NCBI RefSeq assembly: GCF_001298735.1
Contig: NZ_CYSP01000023.1
Coordinates: forward strand, 1-53,739
Reading direction: 5' to 3'
DNA: 53,739 bases
Origin: Propionispora sp. 2/2-37
Lineage (GTDB): Bacteria; Bacillota; Negativicutes; Propionisporales; Propionisporaceae
The number at the start of each line of letters is the position of its first letter. Position 1 is the first letter of the stretch. A program made the position numbers and the translations under genes. A model generated the notes under the pieces. That model was not told the DNA's origin. It did not search any database and worked only from the letters and a program-made list of their open reading frames with translations. Positions 15,904-23,511 of the stretch are shown piece after piece.

Positions 15904-16491
15904 ATGTCCTTTAATCTATATTCCCGGGTAGTGACCAAAGATTTTAAAGATTTCATTCTTAATGAAATGCCGCTGGCAGTAGCAATTGCCAACGAAGATA
16001 TACGTGTGCAGGCAATTAACCGGGCGGCGAGGGGGTTCTTCTGTACAGCTTCAGACGAGGTACAAATGAGAAAATGCGGAGAACTTTTACGGTGTGTGCA
16101 TGCATCACGGCCTGGGGGCTGCGGATCAACTCCGGCTTGCGTGGAGTGTGTGTTGAGAAGAAGCATACTATTGGCTTTAGAAGGCCAGACTATATCACGG
16201 AATAAAGGTAGTTTTCACGTTTTCAGGGATGATATGATCGTTCAACTTACTCTGTTAATCACGGCATCTTCTATAAACTATGACAACAGTGTTATGGCCA
16301 TTGTGTTAATTGAAGATGTTTCCCTGATTACCGAGTTAGAAGGGTTATTGCCGCTTTGTTGTTCCTGCCATAAAATACGGGATGAAAATGGTAATTGGAT
16401 TTCTTTAGAGCGATACATTGCCCAGCACAGTGAAGCAGAGTTTACGCATGATTATTGTCCACAGTGTCTGGAAGAACTTAAGAGAGATTGA
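15904..16491 (+). CDS. PAS-domain protein with Cys-rich C-terminal module
   Basis: 195 residues with no kinase, GGDEF or helix-turn-helix part. The first 135 residues look like a PAS sensor fold (LNEMPLAVAIANEDIRVQAINRAA) into which several Cys are set (CTAS, KCGELLRCVHASRPGGCGST, CVECV), possibly a metal or Fe-S site. The C-terminal 45 residues (LCCSCHKIRDENGNW ... HDYCPQCLEEL) match a small Cys-x2-Cys module seen after PAS domains in many environmental bacteria. It is probably a redox or ligand sensor that needs a separate output partner. A TTCGACA sequence lies upstream at 15783. Confidence 0.65.
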   Translation: MSFNLYSRVVTKDFKDFILNEMPLAVAIANEDIRVQAINRAARGFFCTASDEVQMRKCGELLRCVHASRPGGCGSTPACVECVLRRSILLALEGQTISRNKGSFHVFRDDMIVQLTLLITASSINYDNSVMAIVLIEDVSLITELEGLLPLCCSCHKIRDENGNWISLERYIAQHSEAEFTHDYCPQCLEELKRD

Positions 16492-16530
16492 CAAGCTTAA
16501 AGACAGCTAAAAAGAACTGATGGTATGATA

Positions 16531-16580
16531 ATAAAGCAAATTGCACCCGGCCTATTCTTGCCAGGTGCAATTTGCTTTAT
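16531..16580. terminator. Long bidirectional terminator
   Basis: ATAAAGCAAATTGCACC at 16531-16547 and GGTGCAATTTGCTTTAT at 16564-16580 are perfect 17-base complements. It ends the PAS gene on one side and the merR transcript on the other. Confidence 0.85.
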
Positions 16581-16720
16581 TGGAGCCCGAACTGCATTAA
16601 GTTGGATTTACCCCAATCTCCCTCGATTTTGTTATGTAAAAAGGATGCCGGTTTGCCGTTAATGACTAATGAATTCCCTGTTAACGGGCAAATGGATTTT
16701 TCATTGCTGTTCCCCGTCAA
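16577..16720 (-). CDS. Possible 47-residue protein overlapping the merR stop
   Basis: An open frame starting with TTG that overlaps the merR stop codon by three bases. It would encode a polar protein with NEKSICPLTGNSLVINGKPASF in its first half and ending KSNLMQFGLQ (longer runs are omitted). The coding sense is even and the stop falls inside the shared terminator stem. There is no good ribosome site, so it would depend on merR translation. I do not recognise a family. Confidence 0.3.
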   Translation of the reverse strand: MTGNSNEKSICPLTGNSLVINGKPASFLHNKIEGDWGKSNLMQFGLQ

Positions 16721-17130
16721 AGAAGTTTGATGGATGGCTGTATTTTCTCAGAGGAATTATCTTCCATATGTTTTTGGTACTGTGCGGAAAAATAATCTAT
16801 TTTATGGCAAACTTTTTCCAAATGTCTATACAACTCCTGAATTTGTTCCTCCACGTGTTTTTTGTGATCAATCAGCATTTCGCAGCGGCATTTCAACGTC
16901 TGATTACCTTGTGTGCTTAATTCCACAAATTCCCTGATTTGCTTGATCGACATGCCGGTTTTTTTCAAGCAGCAAATTAAGCCGATCCATTCCAGGTTGT
17001 CCTCAGAATAATGGCGGATTCCACTTTTACTCCGCTCAACATTTGGTAGCAAGCCTTCTTTTTCATAATACCGCAAAACGTGTGCGCTTAAATTTGTTTT
17101 TTCTGATATCTGCTTAATTGAATATCCCAT
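16717..17130 (-). CDS. MerR family transcriptional regulator
   Basis: 137 residues. The N-terminal winged helix (YSIKQISEKTNLSAHVLRYYEKEGLL ... GIRHYSEDNLEWI, about 3-48) is typical MerR; a dimerising coiled coil follows (about 80-115). The ATG at 17130 has GGGAG upstream; a longer frame from 17178 lacks one and would run into the divergent promoter. It most likely activates the divergent alcohol dehydrogenase/aldo-keto reductase operon through the 19-base-spacer promoter at 17161-17191, as AdhR-type MerR proteins do in response to aldehydes. The effector is inferred. Confidence 0.88.
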   Translation of the reverse strand: MGYSIKQISEKTNLSAHVLRYYEKEGLLPNVERSKSGIRHYSEDNLEWIGLICCLKKTGMSIKQIREFVELSTQGNQTLKCRCEMLIDHKKHVEEQIQELYRHLEKVCHKIDYFSAQYQKHMEDNSSEKIQPSIKLL

Positions 17131-17160
17131 GCCGAACTCCCAGATTCTTCTAATTAATGC

Positions 17161-17191
17161 TTGACTTAAAGTTAACATTAAGTCTTATAAT
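17161..17191 (+). promoter_or_regulatory. MerR-type promoter with 19-base spacer and dyad
   Basis: TTGACT at 17161-17166, a 19-base spacer, and TATAAT at 17186-17191. The spacer contains the dyad GACTTAA...TTAAGTC (17163-17184). This long spacer with a dyad is the signature of promoters that MerR proteins untwist. Confidence 0.85.
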
Positions 17192-17263
17192 CATATCATA
17201 GTGGTTTTAAAAACTGATTGTCAAGACTCTTGCGGGAATGAAAAAGGTAAGGGGGAAAAGATT

Positions 17264-18445
17264 GTGCTGAATTTTGATTTTTATGCACCGGCCCGGATTC
17301 TCTTTGGCAGGGATACACAAAAGGAAATTGGTGCCTTGCTGAAGCCTCATGCTAAGAAAGTTTTGTTGCATTACGGGGGCGGCAGTATCAAAAAGAGTGG
17401 CCTATACGATACCGTGGTTGATTCTTTAAAGGAAAGCGGTGTGGACTTTGTGGAACTTGGCGGTGTAAAGCCGAACCCCCGTCTTTCTCTTGTTTACGAG
17501 GGGATTGCGCTATGCAAAAAGGAAAGCGTCGATCTGGTTCTGGCTGTAGGCGGCGGAAGTGCGATTGATTCCGCCAAGGCTATCGCCATGGGCGTATATT
17601 ATGACGGCGATGTCTGGGATATTTACGAAGAGAGCAAACCCGTTGACAAGGCACTTCCGGTTGCCACCATCCTGACCATTCCTGCGGCCGGCAGCGAATC
17701 AAGCGGCGACACGGTTATCACCAACGAAGAAAAACAGATGAAGTTGGGATATGGCAGCCCGAAACTGCGTCCCCTGCTCAGCGTTATGAATCCGGAGTTA
17801 TTTTTTACACTGCCGAAGAACCAGATTGCCAACGGTGTGGCCGATATGATGAGTCATGTTTTTGAACGTTATTTCACCAATACTACGCATACTGATTTGA
17901 CTGACGGCCTTTGTGAGGCAATATTGAAAACTATTATAAAAAATGCCCTTCTTGTGATTAAGAATCCCCAAGATTATGATGCCTGGGCCGAGGTCGGTTT
18001 TGCCGGTACAGTTGCCCACAACGGTCTTGTAGGGATGGGACGTGAGCAGGATTGGGCTTGCCATGGCATGGAGCATGAGCTTTCTGCCATTTACGATGTT
18101 GCCCACGGCGCGGGACTGGCGGTGCTTACTCCCGGCTGGATGCAGTATGTCTACAAAGACAATATTAGCATGTTCCTGCAATTTGCAGTTAATGTAATGG
18201 GTGTAAATGGCAGTTATCGTGATCCCGAGGGAATGATTCTGGAAGGTATAGCCCGTTTACGCGAATTTTTTGCTAAAATGGGGCTTCCTGCTAGTTTAGC
18301 GGCGATTGGAATCGGAGAGGATCAGCTGGAACTGATGGCCAAGAAAGCAACCTGGGCTGCGTACGGCAATGAAGAGTATCCCCTCGGTGGATTAAAGAAA
18401 CTGTACTGGCAGGATGTATTGGAGATTTATAAACTAGTAAAATGA
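17264..18445 (+). CDS. Iron-containing NADPH-dependent alcohol dehydrogenase (YqhD/BDH type)
   Basis: Reduces aldehydes to alcohols. 393 residues. VLLHYGGGSIKKSGLYD and AVGGGSAIDSAKAI bind NADP; the iron ligands are visible as Asp and His in NGVADMMSHVFERYF and the two His in WACHGMEHELSAIYDVAHGAGLA. The GTG at 17264 is chosen because AAGGGGG lies just upstream and the promoter start falls near 17198; a GTG at 17201 would leave no leader. It is under the MerR promoter and is followed by an aldo/keto reductase, so the pair probably detoxifies aldehydes. Confidence 0.9.
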   Translation: MLNFDFYAPARILFGRDTQKEIGALLKPHAKKVLLHYGGGSIKKSGLYDTVVDSLKESGVDFVELGGVKPNPRLSLVYEGIALCKKESVDLVLAVGGGSAIDSAKAIAMGVYYDGDVWDIYEESKPVDKALPVATILTIPAAGSESSGDTVITNEEKQMKLGYGSPKLRPLLSVMNPELFFTLPKNQIANGVADMMSHVFERYFTNTTHTDLTDGLCEAILKTIIKNALLVIKNPQDYDAWAEVGFAGTVAHNGLVGMGREQDWACHGMEHELSAIYDVAHGAGLAVLTPGWMQYVYKDNISMFLQFAVNVMGVNGSYRDPEGMILEGIARLREFFAKMGLPASLAAIGIGEDQLELMAKKATWAAYGNEEYPLGGLKKLYWQDVLEIYKLVK

Positions 18446-18492
18446 AAGGTAGAAGGTTTTATTGTAAAGAACATCATCCAGGGAGGCAGGTT

Positions 18493-19413
18493 ATGAGAAC
18501 CATACAACTGGGACAATCAGAATTGCAGGTACCGGCAATCGCTGTCGGCTGCATGCGCATCAACAAGTTGGAAAAACCGGCGGCCGAGCGATTTATTAAA
18601 ACTGCCATGGAAGAAGGAGCGACTTTCTTTGATCATGCGGATATCTATGGTGATGGGACCTGCGAGGAGATTTTTGCCGAAGCCATTGGTATGAACAGCG
18701 GTATTCGTGAAAAAATCTTTTTGCAATCTAAGTGCGGCATTGTTCGTGGAAGGATGTTTGACTTCTCGAAAGATCACATCCTTGAATCGGTGGAGGGCAG
18801 CCTGAAGCGTCTCCAGACCGAGTATCTGGATGTACTGCTTCTGCACCGTCCGGATGCATTGGTAGAACCGGAGGAAGTTGCTGAGGCATTCGATACTTTG
18901 CAAAGTAGTGGCAAGGTTCGCAATTTTGGTGTTTCCAACCAAAACCCCATGCAGATCAAGTTGCTTCAAAAATATGTAAAACAGCCTATTGTGGCAAATC
19001 AGCTCCAGCTTAGCATCGCTCATGCCGGTATGATCAATCAGGGACTGCATGTCAATATGCTGGATGATTCCGCTATCAACCGGGACGGCAGTGTTCTTGA
19101 TTTTTGCCGCATACATGATATTACGGTACAGCCTTGGTCGCCTTTTCAGCACGGTTTCTTTAAGGGCGTGTTCCTGGATAACACGGAGTTTCCGGAGCTT
19201 AATGCCAAGATAAATGAAATAGCCGCTACTTATAAGGTGAGTAATGTCACCATTGCCATGGCCTGGCTGCTGCGTCATCCGGCGCGAATGCAGCCGGTGA
19301 CCGGCACCATGAACGTTGAACGTCTAAAAGATTGTGTAAAAGCAACAGAAGTCAGCCTTACACGGGAGGAATGGTACGCAATTTATCTTGCGGCCGGCAA
19401 TACTCTGCCTTAA
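18493..19413 (+). CDS. Aldo/keto reductase (YdhF-like)
   Basis: NADPH-dependent carbonyl reductase with a TIM barrel, 306 residues. The catalytic set is visible: Asp and Tyr in FFDHADIYGDG, Lys in QSKCGI, and His in LLLHRPD. The C-terminal REEWYAIYLAAGNTLP is characteristic of the YdhF group. The ATG at 18493 has GGGAGG at 18481-18486; the upstream in-frame ATG at 18442 overlaps the dehydrogenase stop and lacks a site. Co-transcribed with the alcohol dehydrogenase under MerR control. Confidence 0.9.
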   Translation: MRTIQLGQSELQVPAIAVGCMRINKLEKPAAERFIKTAMEEGATFFDHADIYGDGTCEEIFAEAIGMNSGIREKIFLQSKCGIVRGRMFDFSKDHILESVEGSLKRLQTEYLDVLLLHRPDALVEPEEVAEAFDTLQSSGKVRNFGVSNQNPMQIKLLQKYVKQPIVANQLQLSIAHAGMINQGLHVNMLDDSAINRDGSVLDFCRIHDITVQPWSPFQHGFFKGVFLDNTEFPELNAKINEIAATYKVSNVTIAMAWLLRHPARMQPVTGTMNVERLKDCVKATEVSLTREEWYAIYLAAGNTLP

Positions 19414-19427
19414 ATAATGAACTGATA

Positions 19428-19461
19428 GACATCCCCGCACTGGGCCCAGTGCGGGGATGTC
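19428..19461. terminator. Perfect 34-bp GC-rich palindrome
   Basis: GACATCCCCGCACTGGG is followed without spacer by its exact complement CCCAGTGCGGGGATGTC. It lies between convergent genes, so termination is the simplest reading, but there is no T tract on either side. Confidence 0.55.
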
Positions 19462-19479
19462 CGTTTACCGACAAGCGTT

Positions 19480-20136
19480 TTACAGCAGCGCGATTACTTC
19501 TTTTAAAGTGGCTAACGAGGCGTGGGTAAGAGCTAATATATCCGGATCGGGCTCAACTAAATCTTTAACAAAAATACACCTGATATTAGCGGAGGAGGCA
19601 GCCAATATGCCGTTAATCGAGTCCTCCAGTACAACCGCATCGGCAGCCGGAAAGCCGCTGGAAGATAACAGACGCAAAAAAATTTCCGGATCGGGTTTTC
19701 CTGAGGTTAATTCGTCACCGCAAATTGAATAATCAAAGTCCTGATAAATTCCGCACTGCTTTAATAGTGCCGTCATTTTTTTGCGCGGACTTGAGGTGGC
19801 TACCGCTTTGGCAATACCCTTTTCCGTTAAGGCTGCGAGTAGATCCGTCAAGCCATACTTGAGCGCTACACCGGATTTCTTAAAGATTTGATCACTGAGA
19901 ATTTGATATTGTTCTACATAGTGATCATAAGGGAAGTCGTCGCCAAATTCAGCCAAGTATTTGCTTTTTAAGGTGTGATCGGGTGAGCCGATTACCGTTT
20001 TATAGAAATCAAAATTCAACTGATAACCATCCGCGGTAAGTAATTTATCCCAGGCCTGGTAGTAGATTGTTTCCGTATCTAGCATTAAGCCGTCCATATC
20101 AAAGATAAATAATCTGCTATCGGTCAACTTGCACAT
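19480..20136 (-). CDS. HAD superfamily hydrolase (beta-phosphoglucomutase-like)
   Basis: Phosphatase or phosphomutase of the HAD family, 218 residues. Motif I is FDMDGLMLDTE (Asp nucleophile near residue 11), motif II is VATSSPRKK, and motif III/IV are KPDPEIFL and VLEDSINGI. The alpha-helical cap after motif I fits the beta-phosphoglucomutase/GPH subclass. The chosen ATG at 20136 has GAGGAGGAAAA upstream; the longer frame to 20178 places that site inside the gene. The substrate is open. Confidence 0.85.
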   Translation of the reverse strand: MCKLTDSRLFIFDMDGLMLDTETIYYQAWDKLLTADGYQLNFDFYKTVIGSPDHTLKSKYLAEFGDDFPYDHYVEQYQILSDQIFKKSGVALKYGLTDLLAALTEKGIAKAVATSSPRKKMTALLKQCGIYQDFDYSICGDELTSGKPDPEIFLRLLSSSGFPAADAVVLEDSINGILAASSANIRCIFVKDLVEPDPDILALTHASLATLKEVIALL

Positions 20137-20178
20137 AATATTTTCCTCCTCCAGGCATTCAGATAGGGTTTTCATCAA

Positions 20179-20500
20179 TAGTTTCTTATATCATGATAAA
20201 TATGCATTAACCGTTTTATTTAGAGCTCGTTATGCGTAGATTGGCTACTGCTTTTCTTGTAATAACCACACGTTCTTATTCTTACGATTTTGTCTATGGA
20301 TAAAGTATATGACAAATTCAGTAAAATGTAAAAATGAAATTGCGGGTTTCTCTTTTGGATTAACGCAGTTGATACAGCTTTTTAGTATGATTAGAAAAAA
20401 TCCCTTTTTTCGCGTTTTACTGATAGTTTTAATCGAATTAGTAGAATGAAGCAGGATTTTACTAATCTTTCGCGAACTTTTAAATTTGTAATAAAGTTTC
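20179..20500. other. Intergenic region upstream of the riboswitch
   Basis: AT-rich, without a gene I can support. A weak promoter (TTGTAA, 16 bases, TAAAAT, around 20487-20515) lies at its right end and could drive the riboswitch leader. Confidence 0.4.
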
Positions 20501-20514
20501 TATAAGATAAAATA

Positions 20515-20592
20515 TAGTCCGCAAACCTTCTGAAAAGATGGGACGCAAAGCCATTGGGTCTAAGGATGTTAAGTCTATGATTGCCTGGCTGC
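20515..20592 (+). ncRNA. Cyclic-di-GMP-I riboswitch (GEMM) aptamer
   Basis: The conserved core GCAAACC (20521), the GAAA tetraloop hairpin, GGGACGCAAAGCCA (20540-20553), and the tetraloop receptor halves TCTAAG (20559) and TATGA (20576) are all present, closing with GCCTGGCTGC. AGCCA (20549-20553) pairs with TGGCT (20586-20590). It senses cyclic di-GMP and controls the polysaccharide locus downstream. Confidence 0.93.
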
Positions 20593-20630
20593 ATTTACAA
20601 AATAGCGATAAATGCAGCCAGGTATTTTTT
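20585..20630 (+). terminator. Riboswitch expression-platform terminator
   Basis: CTGGCTGCATTTA at 20585-20597 and TAAATGCAGCCAG at 20609-20621 are exact complements, followed by six T. The left arm contains TGGCT, which the aptamer also uses to pair with AGCCA, so aptamer and full terminator compete. This favours an ON switch (c-di-GMP permits read-through). Confidence 0.88.
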
Positions 20631-20685
20631 ATGAGGTTTTAATACATAATGTCGCAGCAAGATCATCAGGATGGTGAATTTTGAA

Positions 20686-22152
20686 ATGAAAAAAATTCTT
20701 ATAGTGTTGTTTTTTATGGCAGCAGTTCTGGATGTATCTGGAACTGCTCTGAATAAGAATGCTGTATATGCTTCAGATGCACGGGGAAATGGGAGAGCGA
20801 GCAGTCAACAGACTATGCTTGGTAAACAGGAAACATTTAAAGCTGAATTTGCTTATGAGATGGCAAAGCTCACAGCAACCGTTGTATCAGCTCCCAAGGC
20901 CGATGCCGAAAACTTCAAAGCAACTGTTGCCTATGCAACGGCAGAGGCAACAGCAAAAGTGTTGCCTCTATTACCTGGTGAGCAGAAAACTGCATTTGCC
21001 TATGAAATGGCAAAATTTACAGCCAGGATAATGAATGATCAGAATTTGGATATGGAAAAAGCAAAAGCTGATTTTTCCTATCATATGGCTCAACTAACCA
21101 CCAGAATGATTACAAATGCCGATTATCCCGCCCAGGGGGCATTGCTTAGAAATAATGCCGATATTGAATTAAAGCCAACGAACAGCGTCAGCGTAAAAGA
21201 GAGCGTTGCCATTCAAAATACAAGTCCTGCTCCCAACAGTGTCGATCCGGAAACATACAGCGAATTAATGGAAGAACTGACGCATGTGGGGGATCGCAGC
21301 AATCAGCCGTCAAATAAAGTTAACATGGACGGTGAAATCCGGTATCATTATGCATTCAATAGCGGGGCTGGGCGATGGGATGCTAATTCCTCAGGAATTC
21401 GTGCCCGTCTTGGTTTTGATACGCAAATTAACGAGCAGTGGCGCGCCAATGCCATGCTGGAAGGGCAGAAAAGCTTGGTGGATTACAATAATAAAGCCGA
21501 GCTTTCCCGTTTTAATGTAACCGGTAAACTTGGTTCGTCAACGTTACAGGCCGGTTCTTTCGGTTATCTAATGGCAGAAGGAAATATTTATGATAGCGGT
21601 TTTAAAGGGGTAAGGGCGGTTTTTGAAGGGCCGGTAAAGTATACGGTCAGTTATGGAAAAAACGACGATACCAAAGATACAGCAATTGCAACGGCGAGGT
21701 ACGATGACTTTGATTATAATCTGGAGGCCGGCATCTATCACTATCGTATGGATAACGGCAGCTTGGATGAAAACACAATCTGGACTTTGGGAGGGAACTA
21801 CAATTTTAGTAATTTCAGTATAGGAGCCATGGTTTTGGGTTCCAGTTTAAAAGACGGCGGCGGGCATAACACAGGATATGTAATGGGGCTGCACTATGGG
21901 GATTTAAAAACCTGGAGACCGGGGACTTATGATCTATTTACCAAATATTACAATCAGCCGCAGGGGACTTATATCGCTCATGGTATGAACGGTGCAGGAA
22001 CTCAAATGCAGGGGTTTAAAGGATATGGGCTGGGAATGCATTACACGCTGGCAGAAAACTTTGTGGGCGGTCTGGAATATTACAATCTGACAGATAAAAT
22101 GCTGGGGCGACAGGGTGATACCTGGTGGAGTCAAGTGTCCTACTATTTTTAA
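20686..22152 (+). CDS. Outer-membrane porin-like protein with N-terminal helical repeats
   Basis: 488 residues. A signal peptide (MKKILIVLFFMAAVLDVSG, cleavage near AVYA-S at about 29) is followed by four 15-residue repeats with the pattern F-x-Y-x-M-A-x-x-T (about 54-68, 79-93, 102-116, 128-142), then a linker and a beta-barrel-like region (about 215-488) that ends in YYF; a terminal Phe is the outer-membrane insertion signal. It has no SLH domain. First gene after the c-di-GMP terminator, it probably exports the polymer, as AlgE or the PgaA barrel does. The start at 20686 gives a normal signal peptide; an ATG at 20671 overlaps the AGGATGG ribosome site. Confidence 0.78.
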   Translation: MKKILIVLFFMAAVLDVSGTALNKNAVYASDARGNGRASSQQTMLGKQETFKAEFAYEMAKLTATVVSAPKADAENFKATVAYATAEATAKVLPLLPGEQKTAFAYEMAKFTARIMNDQNLDMEKAKADFSYHMAQLTTRMITNADYPAQGALLRNNADIELKPTNSVSVKESVAIQNTSPAPNSVDPETYSELMEELTHVGDRSNQPSNKVNMDGEIRYHYAFNSGAGRWDANSSGIRARLGFDTQINEQWRANAMLEGQKSLVDYNNKAELSRFNVTGKLGSSTLQAGSFGYLMAEGNIYDSGFKGVRAVFEGPVKYTVSYGKNDDTKDTAIATARYDDFDYNLEAGIYHYRMDNGSLDENTIWTLGGNYNFSNFSIGAMVLGSSLKDGGGHNTGYVMGLHYGDLKTWRPGTYDLFTKYYNQPQGTYIAHGMNGAGTQMQGFKGYGLGMHYTLAENFVGGLEYYNLTDKMLGRQGDTWWSQVSYYF

Positions 22153-22171
22153 GTTTAGAAGGTGAAACGAA

Positions 22172-23500
22172 ATGCAGCTGGAAATATTTGAAAGGATAAG
22201 GAGAAAAAAAGACTTTTTAGCAGTTGTTGGTCTGGGTTACGTTGGTCTGCCGGTTGCAGTTGCTTTTTCCGAACAGGTTAAAACCTTGGGGTTTGATATT
22301 AACCGAGAGAAAATCAATATTTACCGGCAAGGGATTGATCCTACCCGTGAAATTGGAAATACCAAAATGCAAGGTTCGACCTTGGAGTTTACTACCGATC
22401 CAGGGAGGCTAAAAGAAGCAAAATTTATCATTGTTACTGTTCCGACTCCGGTTAATGGCGATAAAACACCGGATTTGACACCGGTTATTAACGCCAGCAG
22501 AATGATTGGACAAAATATGTCGGCCGGTACAATTGTTGTTTTTGAATCTACCGTATATCCGGGAGTTACGGAAGATGTCTGTGTGCCTATTTTAGAACGT
22601 GAATCAAAGCTGACCTGCGGGGAAGACTTCAAAGTCGGATATTCGCCGGAGCGGATTAATCCCGGAGATAAAGTACATACATTAGAAACTATTCAAAAGA
22701 TTGTTTCCGGTATGGATCGCGATGCACTGGAGAACATAGCCGCCGTCTATGGGCTGATTATTCGCGCCGGTATTTATAAAGCCCCCAGCATTAAAGTGGC
22801 GGAAGCTGCGAAGCTGGTTGAAAATGCACAAAGAGATATTAATATTGCTTTTATGAATGAACTGGCCATGGTATTTGACCGGATGGGCATTCGTACTCAG
22901 GATGTGATTGCTGCCATGAATACGAAATGGAATGCTCTGGGCTTTTATCCGGGACTGGTAGGTGGACACTGCATCGGGGTCGATCCGTATTATTTTATTT
23001 ATCAGGCGGAGTTGTTGGGATATCATTCGCAGATTATTGCCGCCGGCAGAAAAATCAATGACAATATGGCGATTTTTGTTGCAAATGCCGTAATAAAAAA
23101 GATGATTCAGGCAGATAAGCATGTAAAAAAATCCAGCATCTATATTATGGGAATCACTTTCAAAGAAAACTGTCCGGATATTCGCAACTCAAAAGCCTTG
23201 GATGTCTGTAAACACCTGGCTGAGTATGGGATCAAGGTGAAAGTGGTGGATCCGGTTGTTGATAAAGCAGAGTTCCAGCGGGAGTGTAATGAGGAATTAG
23301 TGGATATCGGCGATGTTCACGATGCGGATTGCCTGGTATTTTTGGTAGCACATCGTCAATTTAAAGAGTTGGAACTAACCGAGCTTGCAGGGATGTTTAA
23401 GCAGCAAAATCAGCCGGAAACCAATGTTGTTGTTGATATAAAAAATATATTTGCATATAGTTCCATAATAGAAATGGGTTACTGCTACTGGAGTCTATAA
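22172..23500 (+). CDS. Nucleotide-sugar (UDP-hexose/UDP-HexNAc) 6-dehydrogenase
   Basis: NAD-dependent four-electron oxidation of a UDP-sugar to the UDP-uronic acid, giving precursor for the polymer. 442 residues. GLGYVGLPVAVAF (about 20-32) binds NAD; EFTTDP and VTVPTPV follow; the catalytic Cys is in GGHCIGVDPYY (about 268); the C-terminal domain starts at GITFKENCPDIRNSK. The overall pattern is that of the TviB/WbpA branch, which oxidises UDP-GlcNAc or UDP-GalNAc, more than UDP-glucose dehydrogenase. It follows the porin by 20 bases in the c-di-GMP-controlled operon. Confidence 0.9.
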   Translation: MQLEIFERIRRKKDFLAVVGLGYVGLPVAVAFSEQVKTLGFDINREKINIYRQGIDPTREIGNTKMQGSTLEFTTDPGRLKEAKFIIVTVPTPVNGDKTPDLTPVINASRMIGQNMSAGTIVVFESTVYPGVTEDVCVPILERESKLTCGEDFKVGYSPERINPGDKVHTLETIQKIVSGMDRDALENIAAVYGLIIRAGIYKAPSIKVAEAAKLVENAQRDINIAFMNELAMVFDRMGIRTQDVIAAMNTKWNALGFYPGLVGGHCIGVDPYYFIYQAELLGYHSQIIAAGRKINDNMAIFVANAVIKKMIQADKHVKKSSIYIMGITFKENCPDIRNSKALDVCKHLAEYGIKVKVVDPVVDKAEFQRECNEELVDIGDVHDADCLVFLVAHRQFKELELTELAGMFKQQNQPETNVVVDIKNIFAYSSIIEMGYCYWSL

Positions 23501-23511
23501 GGGGTGATTAG

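Noticed and set aside
18517..19278. Leftward frame of 253 codons
   Set aside because: It lies antisense to the aldo/keto reductase, whose catalytic motifs are clear; the antisense translation has no recognisable domain.
20391..20594. Leftward open frame of 67 codons
   Set aside because: It runs antisense through the c-di-GMP aptamer and has no ribosome site.
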